Positions 17,065 through 26,416 are shown, numbered from the stretch's first letter. The stretch is 64,000 nt of DNA from Candidatus Sabulitectum sp. (GCA_023139045.1 JAGLOJ010000038.1:46969-110968), one strand, 5' to 3'. Made by a program: numbers and translations. Notes: a model not told the origin generated them from the sequence alone.

Positions 17065-17290
17065 AGTTGTGAATATTTCCAGCCACGGGATATGGCTTTG
17101 TACCCATGACCGCGAGTATTTCATTTCCTATGAGGACTTTCCCTGGTTTTAAGATGTGCCTATCAGTAAAATTCTGAATGTGCAGGAACCAACTCCGGGA
17201 AATTACTACTGGCCGGATTTGGATATTGACCTTGGAATTGAAACCATTCAACACCCTGAACGATTTCCTTTGATTGCACATAGGGCATAA
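17021..17290 (+). pseudogene. DUF2442 gene with one internal stop
   Basis: The 89-codon frame begins at ATG 17021, overlapping the DUF4160 3' end by 44 nt. It reads as DUF2442 (VVNISSHGIWLCTHDREYFI, YEDFPWF, then DVPISKILNV and YWPDLDIDLGIETI) except for TAA at 17150-17152 (codon 44) between PWF and DVP, where the family has a sense codon, often Lys. Everything after the stop stays conserved, so the mutation looks recent. DUF2442 is the usual partner of DUF4160. Confidence 0.8.
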
Positions 17291-17371
17291 AGCGCAGAGG
17301 AAACAGGCTTTGGCTTGGATAAACTTGCATTTCCCGGAAGGCTATGGCATATCGTTGAATGGAGGTGTGTT

Positions 17372-17575
17372 ATGATTTTTAAGGTCATTTTAGAACCGAG
17401 TGATGAAGGTGGTTTTACCGTTATTGTTCCGGCTCTCCCCGGATGTATAAGCGAGGGGGATTCAAAAGAAGAAGCACTTAAAAACATTCGTGAGGCAATT
17501 GAGCTTTATATTGAACCGATTGAAGATGATTCAACCTTTGCTCCCAATGCCGAACTATTTGAACTCGCAATGTGA
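17372..17575 (+). CDS. hicB: HicB family antitoxin
   Basis: ATG 17372 has GGAGG at 17361-17365. The 67-residue product has the HicB partial RNase-H-like fold: IFKVILEPSDEGGFTVIVPA then LPGCISEGDSKEEALKNIRE and AIELYIE. It lacks an added DNA-binding helix beyond the core. It overlaps hicA by 4 nt (ATGTGA with a GTG start), so the antitoxin is made first and the toxin is coupled to it. Confidence 0.88.
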   Translation: MIFKVILEPSDEGGFTVIVPALPGCISEGDSKEEALKNIREAIELYIEPIEDDSTFAPNAELFELAM

Positions 17576-17799
17576 CTAAGGTGCCAAATCCCTCCTATCG
17601 AGAAGTTATTTATGCACTTCGTCGTGACGGTTGGGTTGTTGTCCGGCAAAAGGGCCCTCATATTCGTCTGCAAAAACACACTTCATCCAAAACACTGAAA
17701 ACAACTGTGCCAGCACACAACCTGATTAAACGATCGACCTTTTCTCATATCCTGAAGCAGGCGGGACTGTCTGTCGAGAGATACAAAGAATTGCTTTAA
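17572..17799 (+). CDS. hicA: HicA family mRNA interferase toxin
   Basis: This 75-residue protein starts at GTG 17572 inside the hicB stop region. It has the double-stranded-RNA-binding-like HicA fold: SYREVIYALRRDGWVVVRQK, then KGPHIRLQKH with the histidine used for RNA cleavage, and TVPAHNLIKRSTFSHILKQA. HicA toxins cleave mRNA and are held by HicB. This is the only intact pair in the 16.4-17.8 kb segment. Confidence 0.9.
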   Translation: MTKVPNPSYREVIYALRRDGWVVVRQKGPHIRLQKHTSSKTLKTTVPAHNLIKRSTFSHILKQAGLSVERYKELL

Positions 17800-17858
17800 A
17801 TCATCTTTCATTCTGTTCATGCAGGGCAAGGGACAGGAATGAGAAATTTATCTTCTGC

Positions 17859-19253
17859 TCAGTCCCCTGTGTGCAATATCAATTCAAGAGAAAACCATGA
17901 GTCATCTGATTCCACATCGGTCTGATTATCGGTATTTTCAGTGAAGGAGATACCGCTTTGACCACGGATTTCCAGCCAGTCCTCGGGATACCAGCCAATG
18001 TTCAGGGATAGCTCTGTTGCATTTTCCACGATGCCCGACGGGAAGGAGCCACCTGCCTGGACGGAGTCAGGCCAGCCTTCGTATACATTGCCCTCGCCGT
18101 GTCTGGTGTAGCTGCCTTTCAACTGGGCAGTAATTCCCTGGAAACCGATGTAAGAGAGAGATCCTGTTATTCTGTCTGCGTCCGGTCCAAGCTGTGAGCC
18201 GATGATCCGGCTGTCATGCATGTAGAAGTTATTGATCTTTCTCTGGCTGTATACATATCGTTGTATTGCGGTGTATTCCACCACCGCACCAACTCCGTAC
18301 TCCGGCGAGAAAAGGTCTGTGCCGAAGGTGTAACCGAGTTTGTCTGGTACATCGTGGATGTTATCGTACTGTATGTCATCAATGAGGAACTCTCCGTAGA
18401 GTGCAATTCCATGAAGAGGCTGCCATGTGGCATCGATGCAGATGAATGCATTGTCATCTACTCTTTCATTCCACTGTACCGGATACCATGGGATGAATAC
18501 ATTTGCATAAGCCAGATCAATGCCGTCTGCCGTATAGAGGATGGACTCAGAAAGTCCGATTCTCAGTTTTTCGAATGGCTCGATGTCCAGTCTGTGAGCC
18601 GAAAGCCAGGTGGAAGAATCAGAATTGATCGTTCCTGTGAAGCCTGTGAAATTGACTTTGTCACCCAGTTTCAGATCGATTTTAATGATATCCATTGCAG
18701 GTGCCTGGCCTGAGATCATCAGCTGTGTGAATCGTCCCGGTCCCCAGCGAACGGGGATTCTTCCCATTGCAGCCTGAAGTGGCCCCGTTTCTGCCTGAAT
18801 GAAGCCCCAGTCAACATAGAGATGCCTGCCGTGTTCAAGCCCATAGTGGAATGGAGAAAAACCAGAGGGAGGATTGCCATCGCTGCCTGTCCAGAGAGAG
18901 GTTCTCTGGGAGATGGTTAACCAGCTTAGAGGCTGGGCGAAAACCTCAAAGGCAGCACCACCACTTGAGATAAATTCGGAGCTGTTCTCTCCTACCTGGC
19001 CTGCTGCTGCTGCACGCCATCCAAAAATACCGTTGCCGATTGCAGGTACCGCTGAGCGATCCTGAATAAGATGCCACAACCACATTGAACGGGAGCCGGG
19101 CTCAAGCGCTACAGTGTGCCGGTCAGGAAACTCACCTGAGAGAAGAACTCCAGTGGTTTCAGAATGGTACAACCACAGATTCAGAGGGTTTTCAAGTGTC
19201 AGAGAAGCACTTGCGAGTGATGCAAACACGAGAATTAGAAAAAACACTTTCAT
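17859..19253 (-). CDS. Wzi-like outer-membrane beta-barrel protein
   Basis: ATG 19253 starts a signal peptide (MKVFFLILVFASLASAS). The mature 450 residues alternate short amphipathic beta-strands with many Trp/Tyr and end in an aromatic-rich strand, as outer-membrane barrels do. Features such as YGLEHGRHLYVDWGFIQ, GRIPVRWGPGRFTQLMIS and YVYSQRKINNFYMHDSR resemble the capsule-assembly Wzi family, which binds surface polysaccharide. Its start lies 1 nt past the methyltransferase stop. The assignment is by pattern only. Confidence 0.6.
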   Translation of the reverse strand: MKVFFLILVFASLASASLTLENPLNLWLYHSETTGVLLSGEFPDRHTVALEPGSRSMWLWHLIQDRSAVPAIGNGIFGWRAAAAGQVGENSSEFISSGGAAFEVFAQPLSWLTISQRTSLWTGSDGNPPSGFSPFHYGLEHGRHLYVDWGFIQAETGPLQAAMGRIPVRWGPGRFTQLMISGQAPAMDIIKIDLKLGDKVNFTGFTGTINSDSSTWLSAHRLDIEPFEKLRIGLSESILYTADGIDLAYANVFIPWYPVQWNERVDDNAFICIDATWQPLHGIALYGEFLIDDIQYDNIHDVPDKLGYTFGTDLFSPEYGVGAVVEYTAIQRYVYSQRKINNFYMHDSRIIGSQLGPDADRITGSLSYIGFQGITAQLKGSYTRHGEGNVYEGWPDSVQAGGSFPSGIVENATELSLNIGWYPEDWLEIRGQSGISFTENTDNQTDVESDDSWFSLELILHTGD

Positions 19254-19254
19254 C

Positions 19255-20484
19255 TTATTTGCCTCTTTCCAGTAGAAACACAGTTTCAACATGGTCTGTA
19301 TGGGGGAACATGTCCACCGGTGTAATTCGTTGGATTGTATAGTGCACCTCGGTGAAAACTGCAATGTCTCTTGCTGCGGAAAATGGATTACAGCTTACAT
19401 AGACTATCCTTGCCGGTTTCAACTGTGTGAGCTGCTGAGAAATACTGATTCCCATGCCGGCTCTTGGCGGGTCTGTTATTACTGTATCAAAATGTTTATT
19501 CTTTTTTATGGCTTTGGTCAGGAAGGAACTGTCCTTTGTGTTCACCACATGAAGCCTGCCCGCTGGAATACTGTTCAACTCTGCAGCAATTCGGCAGCCC
19601 ATGGAGGCTTCTTCATTCATCTCAACAGTTGTAACTGCAGATCCCCTTGCAGCCAACGGTACTCCGAATGTTCCCACACCGCCATAAAGATCAAGAACGG
19701 AATTGCCTTCTTCAGGAATGAGACTCATCACAAGGTTAACCAGTTTTTCTGCTGCCCCGGTGTTAACCTGAAAAAAGCCTCCGTGAGGAACCTGAAACAT
19801 GAATTCTCCCAGCTTTTCGAACATATCACCGGGTTTAAGAGATTGCCATGATCTTTTTTTCCTGATTACAACGGGAGGCCAGTGTACCGGTGCCCTGTCT
19901 TGATAGTCTCCTATGAGTTCTATGATCGAGCTGTCTGTGTTTACTCCTCCGCGAACTGATATTCTGGTGATTCCATAGGGAACACCGGTAATCAGGAAAG
20001 CTTTTAGAGCCAGTTTCGAAGAATCATTCATCAGAGGGCATGAGTCTACAGGAATCGGATCACCCCTGAAGGCATGAAGTGTGAGATTGTTTTCTTTAAT
20101 GTCAAATGTTACTTTGTTTCTGTAACCCGTTGTAATCGGTGAAGAAATGGTTGGATCTATTTCAGGTATGACAAGGTTGCGCATTGCTTTTCCCACCCAT
20201 ATTCTCTTCCAGTGCAGTTGCTTGTCATAATTGAGATGCTGCATGGAACAGCCTCCGCAGATCCCGTAATACCTGCAGAATGGTTCTACCCGGTGGGGTG
20301 ATTGTTCTTCAATGGAAACAAGGTCTGCTTCGATGTAGCTTTTCTTTGCTCTTAAACCGTTGATTTTTACCCGTTCACCGGGAAGAGCACCCCTGATGAA
20401 AATGGCCGGTGAACCGTGAGGTCTGGCAATGCCCCCCACCCGGTTGCCCAGGCTCTCAATTAGTACACTGTCAGGAGTTTTCAA
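19255..20484 (-). CDS. RlmD/TrmA-type 23S rRNA (uracil-5-)-methyltransferase
   Basis: The 409-residue protein has an N-terminal TRAM-like domain, a cluster motif (CRYYGICGGCSMQHL), a SAM-binding motif VLDLYGGVGTFGVPLA and the catalytic-cysteine block VYVSCNPFSAARD. It forms m5U in rRNA or tRNA; the 4Fe-4S cysteine motif favours RlmD (RumA)-like enzymes, but subtype is uncertain. It overlaps tgt by 14 nt and belongs to the minus-strand run of RNA-modification genes 19.2-23.8 kb. Confidence 0.85.
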   Translation of the reverse strand: MKTPDSVLIESLGNRVGGIARPHGSPAIFIRGALPGERVKINGLRAKKSYIEADLVSIEEQSPHRVEPFCRYYGICGGCSMQHLNYDKQLHWKRIWVGKAMRNLVIPEIDPTISSPITTGYRNKVTFDIKENNLTLHAFRGDPIPVDSCPLMNDSSKLALKAFLITGVPYGITRISVRGGVNTDSSIIELIGDYQDRAPVHWPPVVIRKKRSWQSLKPGDMFEKLGEFMFQVPHGGFFQVNTGAAEKLVNLVMSLIPEEGNSVLDLYGGVGTFGVPLAARGSAVTTVEMNEEASMGCRIAAELNSIPAGRLHVVNTKDSSFLTKAIKKNKHFDTVITDPPRAGMGISISQQLTQLKPARIVYVSCNPFSAARDIAVFTEVHYTIQRITPVDMFPHTDHVETVFLLERGK

Positions 20485-21592
20485 ACAATCCCATTCTTTT
20501 TAAAAGATCTCTGGAAGTGGATTCAAATCGATCATCAGCTATAGCTTCCCGCAGTTGCTCCATGAGACGGGCAAAGTACCTGAGATTGTGCAGCGTGGCG
20601 TAGATAGGGGCAAGCCATTCCTTTGTCTTGAAAAGATGGTGCATATACGCCCTGGTGTGGTTCAGGCAGACATAACAGTCACAGTCTTCCTGTACCGGTC
20701 TGAAATCATCTCTGTGTTTTGCGTTGCGTATGTTGAGTTTGCCGTCTGGAATGAAGAAACAGGCACCCCGGGCGTTTCTGGTGGGTACTACGCAGTCAAA
20801 CATATCAATGCCCATTCCCACAAAATCGATCAAGTCTTTTGGTTTGCCAACGCCCATGAGATACCTTGGTTTGTTTTCAGGAAGATGATTGATGCAACTT
20901 TTTACCGCAAGCTCCATCATTGGTCTTTCTTCTCCAACAGCCACTCCGCCAATGGCATATCCATCGAAATTCATTCCTACAAGCCGGTCGGCGCAGTATT
21001 TCCTGAGCTTTGGAAAGCCGCCTCCCTGAACAATTCCGAACATGGCCTGTCTGTTCATGGGATGGATTTTTCTCGCCCTTTCCGCCCACCTGAGGGTCAA
21101 TTCTACCGATATCTCGGTTCTTGCTTCCTCACTGGGCTGTTCAAGGCATTCATCAAGAATCATCATTACATCGCTGCCGAAAATGGTCTGTGCCTTTATC
21201 ACTTTCTCAGGGGTGAGAATATGTTTGCTGCCGTCGATGTGCGATTGAAAATTGTAACCTTCTTCTGTTACCTTGCGAAGTGAAGAGAGGCTGAACAGTT
21301 GAAATCCTCCACTGTCAGTAAGGATGTTGCCTTTCCAGTTCATGAATGAATGGAGTCCACCGGCCTTTTCAATAACTTCAAGACCGGGACGCAGGTAAAG
21401 ATGATATGTATTGGCCAGAATTATACTGTAACCATCTGCCTCAAGATCAGAATTTCTAACGGTTTTTACAGTGGCCTGGGTGCCTACAGGCATGAACGCC
21501 GGAGTTTCCACCGGCCCATGAGCAAGATGCAGAGTACCCAGGCGGGCTTTGCCGCTGGTATTCCTAAGGGTGAACGAGGGTATCCGGTTCAA
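20471..21592 (-). CDS. tgt: Queuine tRNA-ribosyltransferase Tgt
   Basis: Tgt exchanges guanine-34 of GU(N) tRNAs for preQ1. TTG 21592 is the start because AGGAGG stands 6 nt upstream; it lies inside the 3' end of the RDD gene. Landmarks: catalytic Asp blocks LTDSGGFQLFSLS and MFDCVVPTRNAR, GFGIVQGG-type segment (MFGIVQGGGFPKLR), and the zinc site CDCYVCLNHTRAYMHHL. At 373 residues it is full length. With queA nearby it gives two consecutive steps of queuosine synthesis. Confidence 0.93.
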   Translation of the reverse strand: MNRIPSFTLRNTSGKARLGTLHLAHGPVETPAFMPVGTQATVKTVRNSDLEADGYSIILANTYHLYLRPGLEVIEKAGGLHSFMNWKGNILTDSGGFQLFSLSSLRKVTEEGYNFQSHIDGSKHILTPEKVIKAQTIFGSDVMMILDECLEQPSEEARTEISVELTLRWAERARKIHPMNRQAMFGIVQGGGFPKLRKYCADRLVGMNFDGYAIGGVAVGEERPMMELAVKSCINHLPENKPRYLMGVGKPKDLIDFVGMGIDMFDCVVPTRNARGACFFIPDGKLNIRNAKHRDDFRPVQEDCDCYVCLNHTRAYMHHLFKTKEWLAPIYATLHNLRYFARLMEQLREAIADDRFESTSRDLLKRMGLFENS

Positions 21593-22775
21593 CGATTTCC
21601 TCCTCTGTCTCTTGAATTTCATCAGTGGTCGGTGTTGTGATCTCTTCTGGAATATCTGTTTCCTCTTCCTCCACCTGTGAAAGCGCGTGAAGAGTATCCG
21701 GCAGTGCCTCAGGAAGGGTATCAGGGAATATCAAAACAGAATCGGAAGAAAGATTATCCAGGCTGTCTGTTCCTGTAATCAGCTCTGTAGAATCCGCTTG
21801 AACACCAGGAGAGTCGGATGCAGTTGAATCTGCTTGAATACCAGGAGAGTCGGATGCAGTTGAATCTGCTTGAATACCAGGAGAGTCGGATGCAGTTGAA
21901 TCTGCGGCTGTGGAATCAGTCTGAATTTCTGTTACTGTTTCAGCCAGCATTGTTGCAGTCAGGTCTGCGGATGAATCTTCAGGAAGTGGCTCCAGCATTT
22001 CGAACGAGAATGTGGTCGAGTCTGCCAGAATAAGAATTGCATGCGTGGAATCAATTTCCGCAATGATTGTCAGCTCATTCATTAGATCCTGCTGCATGTT
22101 GTTTCTGTGGTACAGGCTTGCAAGCCTCACATGGTATTCGAGTTCTTCCGGATGAAGGGCAGTCAGTTCAAGGTAGTGTGTAAGCAGTTCCTGTTCGTGT
22201 TCAAGCAGGCCCTCCTGCATATGAGCTGTTTGCAGTGACATCACCACCGGTGCTGAATGAAGCAATATGAAGGCTGCTGCGGCAGCAGCCAGAGGAACGA
22301 GTGTAAGAGTTCTAATGCGTATTTTTGCCTTTTTGATTATGCCATTTATCACCGCTGGATGTCTGGGATCAAGCCTTCTGTTGGTGGCAGTCAGTCGCGT
22401 GCCCGTAATCAGTTCAGGTAAAGAGGTTTTTCCAAACAAAAGAGGGATGTACCCGATCAGCGCAGTTGGAAACAGGACCACCGTAAGGAGAATTCTGAAG
22501 TATACGGCCCATCTTGATACTGTTTTTTCTCCATTTGCGGTGTGTTGCTTTATCTCAAGAGAAACCAGAGGACTGCCATCACCGGTTAGTTCCATGGAAA
22601 CAAGAAAATGGATGGAAATCAAAACAGCTGGCAGGATTGTATAACCCCATAAATGAGTAACAGGCAGGAATAGCGCCCCGGTTAGTGTTCCCCAGGCTGC
22701 AACAAAAAGGGTTTCCTGCAAAGCCAGAGCCATTACTTTCCCGTTCTCCGCTGGTTTTTGGGTATAGTAGGACAA
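21564..22775 (-). CDS. RDD family membrane protein with Ser/Asp/Thr-rich repeat tail
   Basis: I start at TTG 22775, 5 nt after GAGGAG; the in-frame GTG 22781 abuts the site. The first 200 residues form an RDD-type membrane domain with a fourth C-terminal helix (LVPLAAAAAAFILLH). A soluble helical region (about 80 residues) and an acidic, low-complexity tail follow, with three tandem copies of a 12-residue Ser/Asp-rich unit (ADSTASDSPGIQ). RDD proteins are poorly defined; some act in ion or small-molecule transport. The gene lies between queA and tgt and overlaps tgt, so it may be cotranscribed with queuosine genes without being part of that pathway. Confidence 0.7.
   Translation of the reverse strand: MSYYTQKPAENGKVMALALQETLFVAAWGTLTGALFLPVTHLWGYTILPAVLISIHFLVSMELTGDGSPLVSLEIKQHTANGEKTVSRWAVYFRILLTVVLFPTALIGYIPLLFGKTSLPELITGTRLTATNRRLDPRHPAVINGIIKKAKIRIRTLTLVPLAAAAAAFILLHSAPVVMSLQTAHMQEGLLEHEQELLTHYLELTALHPEELEYHVRLASLYHRNNMQQDLMNELTIIAEIDSTHAILILADSTTFSFEMLEPLPEDSSADLTATMLAETVTEIQTDSTAADSTASDSPGIQADSTASDSPGIQADSTASDSPGVQADSTELITGTDSLDNLSSDSVLIFPDTLPEALPDTLHALSQVEEEETDIPEEITTPTTDEIQETEEEIVEPDTLVHP
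21790..21897 (-). repeat. Three tandem 36-bp coding repeats
   Basis: Units at 21790-21825, 21826-21861 and 21862-21897 differ by only two or three bases, and a partial fourth copy follows. 36 bp is 12 codons, so the copy number can change without breaking the frame. They encode the acidic Ser/Thr-rich linker of the RDD protein. Confidence 0.9.
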
Positions 22776-22784
22776 AATCACTCC

Positions 22785-23810
22785 TCAGATAATCAACATG
22801 GCATCACCATAGCTGTAGAACATAAATTTACTTTGAATTGCTTTTTTGTACGCATCCATAACAAGATCAAGTCCTGCAAAGCTGCCCACCAGCGAAATAA
22901 GGGAGCTGCCGGGAAGGTGAAAATTAGTCAGGAGAGCATCCACATTTCTGAACTGGTATGGGGGATGTATAAAGATGGATGTACTCCCGGAAAGGTCTTT
23001 GCTGGAATTGATGTCTATGGATTCAAGTGCTCTGGCAACAGTGGTTCCCACTGCAATTATCCGTCCGTTCCTGCTCCTGCATTTCCGCAGGGCTTCAAGA
23101 GAATCTGACGAAACAGCATATCGTTCTTCTTCCATTGTGTTATCAGCAAGCATTTCGTTTCGAAGCGGTTGGAAAGTACCGGGGCCAACATGCAGGGTGA
23201 GGTAATCGATGGAAGCTCCTGCATTTTGAATCCGCTGAAGAATTTCCGGTGTGAAGTGAAGCCCGGCAGTGGGGGCAGCAACTGCACCGTCATTCTCGGC
23301 AAATACAGTCTGGTACCGCACATCGTCAAGTTCATCAGAGGGTCTTTTAATGTAGGGTGGAATGGGCACTGTTCCCACTTCGTGGATCAATTCTCCGGTC
23401 TGCCCTTCAGACGAGAATTCCACCAGGGCTCTTCCCAATCCCAGATTCTCTTTCACAGTGGCTTTCAGGCTGTGATCAAAGGAAAACACATTACCCGCGC
23501 GGCATCTCCTGCCCGGTCTGACCATTGTTTTCCAGACCAGATGGGTGATTTTCTCCAGCAGAAGCAGCTCAACCGTACCACCTGTTAATTCCCTCTCTCC
23601 TTTTAACCTTGCACGGATCACCCTTGTGTTGTTAAGAATCAGGGCGTCGTCAGCAGTAATGAAATCTGAAATTCGATTGAACTCAACCTCCGAAAATGTT
23701 CTCTCTTTTCTGTTCAGAATCATCAATCGACAGGTTCCCCGGATCTCTGGCGGGTGTTGAGCAATAAGCTCTTCAGGCAGGTCATACATGAGATCCGATT
23801 TGGTAAGCAT
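22785..23810 (-). CDS. queA: tRNA preQ1(34) S-adenosylmethionine ribosyltransferase-isomerase QueA
   Basis: QueA moves the ribosyl part of SAM onto preQ1 in tRNA, giving epoxyqueuosine. ATG 23810 follows GGAGG. The 341 residues have the family landmarks: YDLPEELIAQHPPE, LNNTRVIRARLKG, VPIPPYIKR, the strongly conserved AAPTAGLHFT and LHVGPGTFQPLR, and TNFHLPGSSLISLV. It lies directly downstream of the PAS/GAF sensor gene and upstream of RDD and tgt. Confidence 0.93.
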   Translation of the reverse strand: MLTKSDLMYDLPEELIAQHPPEIRGTCRLMILNRKERTFSEVEFNRISDFITADDALILNNTRVIRARLKGERELTGGTVELLLLEKITHLVWKTMVRPGRRCRAGNVFSFDHSLKATVKENLGLGRALVEFSSEGQTGELIHEVGTVPIPPYIKRPSDELDDVRYQTVFAENDGAVAAPTAGLHFTPEILQRIQNAGASIDYLTLHVGPGTFQPLRNEMLADNTMEEERYAVSSDSLEALRKCRSRNGRIIAVGTTVARALESIDINSSKDLSGSTSIFIHPPYQFRNVDALLTNFHLPGSSLISLVGSFAGLDLVMDAYKKAIQSKFMFYSYGDAMLII

Positions 23811-23826
23811 AGGTCCTCCAGATTCA

Positions 23827-26334
23827 TCAACCACTCGTTTTTAACCTGATAATCATTCGCGTTGTCTTGCCTTTGTTGGTAAAGGTACTTACTGTACCAC
23901 CAAGCTCTTCTGAGAGTTTCCATGCAAAGGCAAATGCCATATTCTTTTTCCCTGGCAGCCTGTCAACGGCAAGGCATTCTCCGGGAACACTTCCTCCTGT
24001 TGTATCTAATCGGAAAGACCAATGGTCTTCCTTCTCATCAATGGTAAGGGCCACATTTTTACAGTCGTCACAATAATCTGCGATACACATCAGCAGGGAA
24101 TAGGCTATCATGCTTACAAATGAACCGTCCGTACAAACCTCGATGTCATTTCTTGGGGGATGAAAGCTCAACTTGAGCCCGCGGGATTCGGAAATCGTTC
24201 TGAACTCGTTGAGAACTTTTTCCAGCAGTGGAACAGGATCAATCCACCTGTGATCAGGAGTTCCACCGTAAACTGAAATTTTCAACCACCAGAGTGTCCA
24301 TCTGCTGAAGAAGCCCAGCTCAACCACAGAATCAGAGAGATACCGGATATCCTGTGTGATCTCGCCATTGGCATCAATTGTCTTTTCCAGAGATTCAATA
24401 CGTATTTGGGAAGCTGAATAGAGGGCTGTTATGTTGTGAATAATGTACTCCAGAGCTTTTTGCTTCAGAGCATTCGATCCACTGGTGGAATTTCCTTCAG
24501 AACTGCTGTCGTTGGAACTCCCGGGCGCAGTAAAAAGAATCGCCATCATCTGAATCATTTCAGTTTCAACATAGTGGAATGCTTCAGTTTCAGTTGATGC
24601 AAGCAGTATTACTCCGTCAGTTGTACTCCCATTAAAATAGGGCACGGCCAGTTCCGAACGGGAATCAGGAAAGACAGGTGAGAAGCGGAGATCATCTTCG
24701 GGAGTTTCAGCAAAAAAAGCGGTTTCACCGCGAATACATGCCCAGGATGCAGTGTTCAAAGCTTCAATTTGCAGATCAGGCAACATCCCCACAACACCTG
24801 ATGCGCCGATTCCCTTCAGAGCAGTTCCATTGGAGCTGATTTTAAAAACAACAGCGGTTTCCGCCCGGCATTCTTTTGCAAGATCGGAGAGTAATCCTTC
24901 AAGAGGTTCTGTTTTTTTAAGAAAGCTTTCTGCAAGAGCTTTTACAGTTGTAAGAATTCTATGCCCCGCCCTGAGGGCCAGCCTTGCCTCCCGCTCGGCT
25001 AAAATTGCTGATGCACCATGAAGAACAGCAAGACTGAGAGGTTTTAACGGCTGTTCGTGTATTCCCTGAAAAACAAGATGGGAAATGCTGAAACCTGAAT
25101 GAATTCTGTGAAGGAAGGTGCCATCCTTTCGGAAACCGCAAGGGCTGGCTGCAAGCTGAATCGGATCAAGTATCCGCACCAGTTCTCTTGAATCGCCAAC
25201 GGTTAGAAGCTCTCCTTCGTGAACAAACGCTGCAGAAGTTGCACCTAGAAATCCCGCTGTTGTTTCAAGAATTTCAGATTGAGACATATCATCTGCTATG
25301 AGCAGTTTCATCAACTCCAGAGGTATTGATTCGTCGTTGCTCTGTTCACCGATTCCGGAAATAGAAGATTTGGTTCGAGCAAAAATTACATACTGATCTG
25401 CATCAGGTACGGGCACTACTGAGACGTCTATGTTGAATTCGGAACCCGAGAGTGACGGTTGCAGTTTTACTGAGAATCTTGAGGTAGTCGTGTAACCTCT
25501 GCTTTTCTGCTCGTGTCTCTGTTTAATGGTCTCCCGGTGGTCGGGGTGTACGAACTCAAAGAGACTTGATCCAGTTGGATTAGTTCCCCACATCTGCTGG
25601 CACACTCCTCTTGCAATCTCATTCATGGAAGTGATTACTCCCTCTGAATCTATAATCAAAGCGGGGCAGAAGCTTTCCTCCAGCAGCACACCAATCAAGT
25701 TCCCCCTGGCCATGGTTCGGGTAACAACTGCTACGGATGGAACTGTGAGTCGGCAGAAAATAAGTCTTCCCGGAGAAGGGAGCTTTCTCAATGAAAGAGT
25801 GTAGTTCGACTTGCTGTTTCCACCTGTATTGTGGCCTGCAAGAAAATCCGGTGTTGAGCCTTCTCTAAGACATTTCTGTACTGCAGCTTGTATTGCTCCC
25901 GAGGATGATGCATCAAACAGGGATGTCAGATCGTTTTTCCGATGGAAGAGAGAAACGGCTTCTCTGGACATTGCCAGTATTTTTCCTTGAGAAGAGATAA
26001 GAACAAATATTTCATCACCCGTAACATCCGAAAGATGCTCTGCAATTTCACTGGAATCGGAAGGCTTTAAAGAGAGTATTCTGGACTCCGGTGAAATGTC
26101 CAGAACAGACAGCATGAATACTTTTCCTCCGAGAAGGGCGGGCCACTTTCCCTCACTGGTGTTTATCAGGAGCGAGATCAGGGCCTCCTGCTGCATATCC
26201 AGGCTAGTGACAATGTTTCTTATCTGCGTGGAGCAGGCGATATTACCTGTCTCAAGGTGGATCATCATCCAATAGCCTTCATGGGGCAGGTATGTGTCAA
26301 ATTTTTCATTACTTTGCATATTACCCAATCGCAT
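23827..26334 (-). CDS. PAS/GAF sensor protein with degenerate histidine-kinase-like ATPase domain
   Basis: This 835-residue soluble protein has, in order, an N-terminal domain, two PAS-like domains (about 95-180 and 215-325), a GAF-like domain (about 345-440), a second GAF domain (about 460-610) and a C-terminal HATPase-like region (about 620-835). No clear H-box (HE-[FL]xxP) is visible; the region before the ATPase reads KQKALEYIIHNITALYS, and the G-boxes are weak. It may be a non-canonical kinase or a pseudokinase. ATG 26319 is an alternative start. It diverges from the EIIA gene. Confidence 0.65.
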   Translation of the reverse strand: MRLGNMQSNEKFDTYLPHEGYWMMIHLETGNIACSTQIRNIVTSLDMQQEALISLLINTSEGKWPALLGGKVFMLSVLDISPESRILSLKPSDSSEIAEHLSDVTGDEIFVLISSQGKILAMSREAVSLFHRKNDLTSLFDASSSGAIQAAVQKCLREGSTPDFLAGHNTGGNSKSNYTLSLRKLPSPGRLIFCRLTVPSVAVVTRTMARGNLIGVLLEESFCPALIIDSEGVITSMNEIARGVCQQMWGTNPTGSSLFEFVHPDHRETIKQRHEQKSRGYTTTSRFSVKLQPSLSGSEFNIDVSVVPVPDADQYVIFARTKSSISGIGEQSNDESIPLELMKLLIADDMSQSEILETTAGFLGATSAAFVHEGELLTVGDSRELVRILDPIQLAASPCGFRKDGTFLHRIHSGFSISHLVFQGIHEQPLKPLSLAVLHGASAILAEREARLALRAGHRILTTVKALAESFLKKTEPLEGLLSDLAKECRAETAVVFKISSNGTALKGIGASGVVGMLPDLQIEALNTASWACIRGETAFFAETPEDDLRFSPVFPDSRSELAVPYFNGSTTDGVILLASTETEAFHYVETEMIQMMAILFTAPGSSNDSSSEGNSTSGSNALKQKALEYIIHNITALYSASQIRIESLEKTIDANGEITQDIRYLSDSVVELGFFSRWTLWWLKISVYGGTPDHRWIDPVPLLEKVLNEFRTISESRGLKLSFHPPRNDIEVCTDGSFVSMIAYSLLMCIADYCDDCKNVALTIDEKEDHWSFRLDTTGGSVPGECLAVDRLPGKKNMAFAFAWKLSEELGGTVSTFTNKGKTTRMIIRLKTSG

Positions 26335-26358
26335 TGTTGCATCTGAAACTTTCGAAAC

Positions 26359-26386
26359 TTGCAGGACACATACAGTATTCTATATT
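26359..26386 (+). promoter_or_regulatory. Sigma-70-type promoter for the EIIA-like gene
   Basis: TTGCAG (26359-26364), a 16-bp spacer and TATATT (26381-26386) form a good match to a -35/-10 promoter. It lies 31 bp before the TTG start of the EIIA gene, giving a short leader. Confidence 0.55.
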
Positions 26387-26416
26387 AGACAAGTAAATGG
26401 CAAGGGAGAGTACATT

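Noticed and set aside
17150..17152. Stop-codon recoding (TAA/TAG as sense) suggested by DUF4160 and DUF2442.
   Set aside because: Many intact genes in the window end in TAA or TAG, including hicA, hflX and lpdA; simple pseudogenes explain the data.
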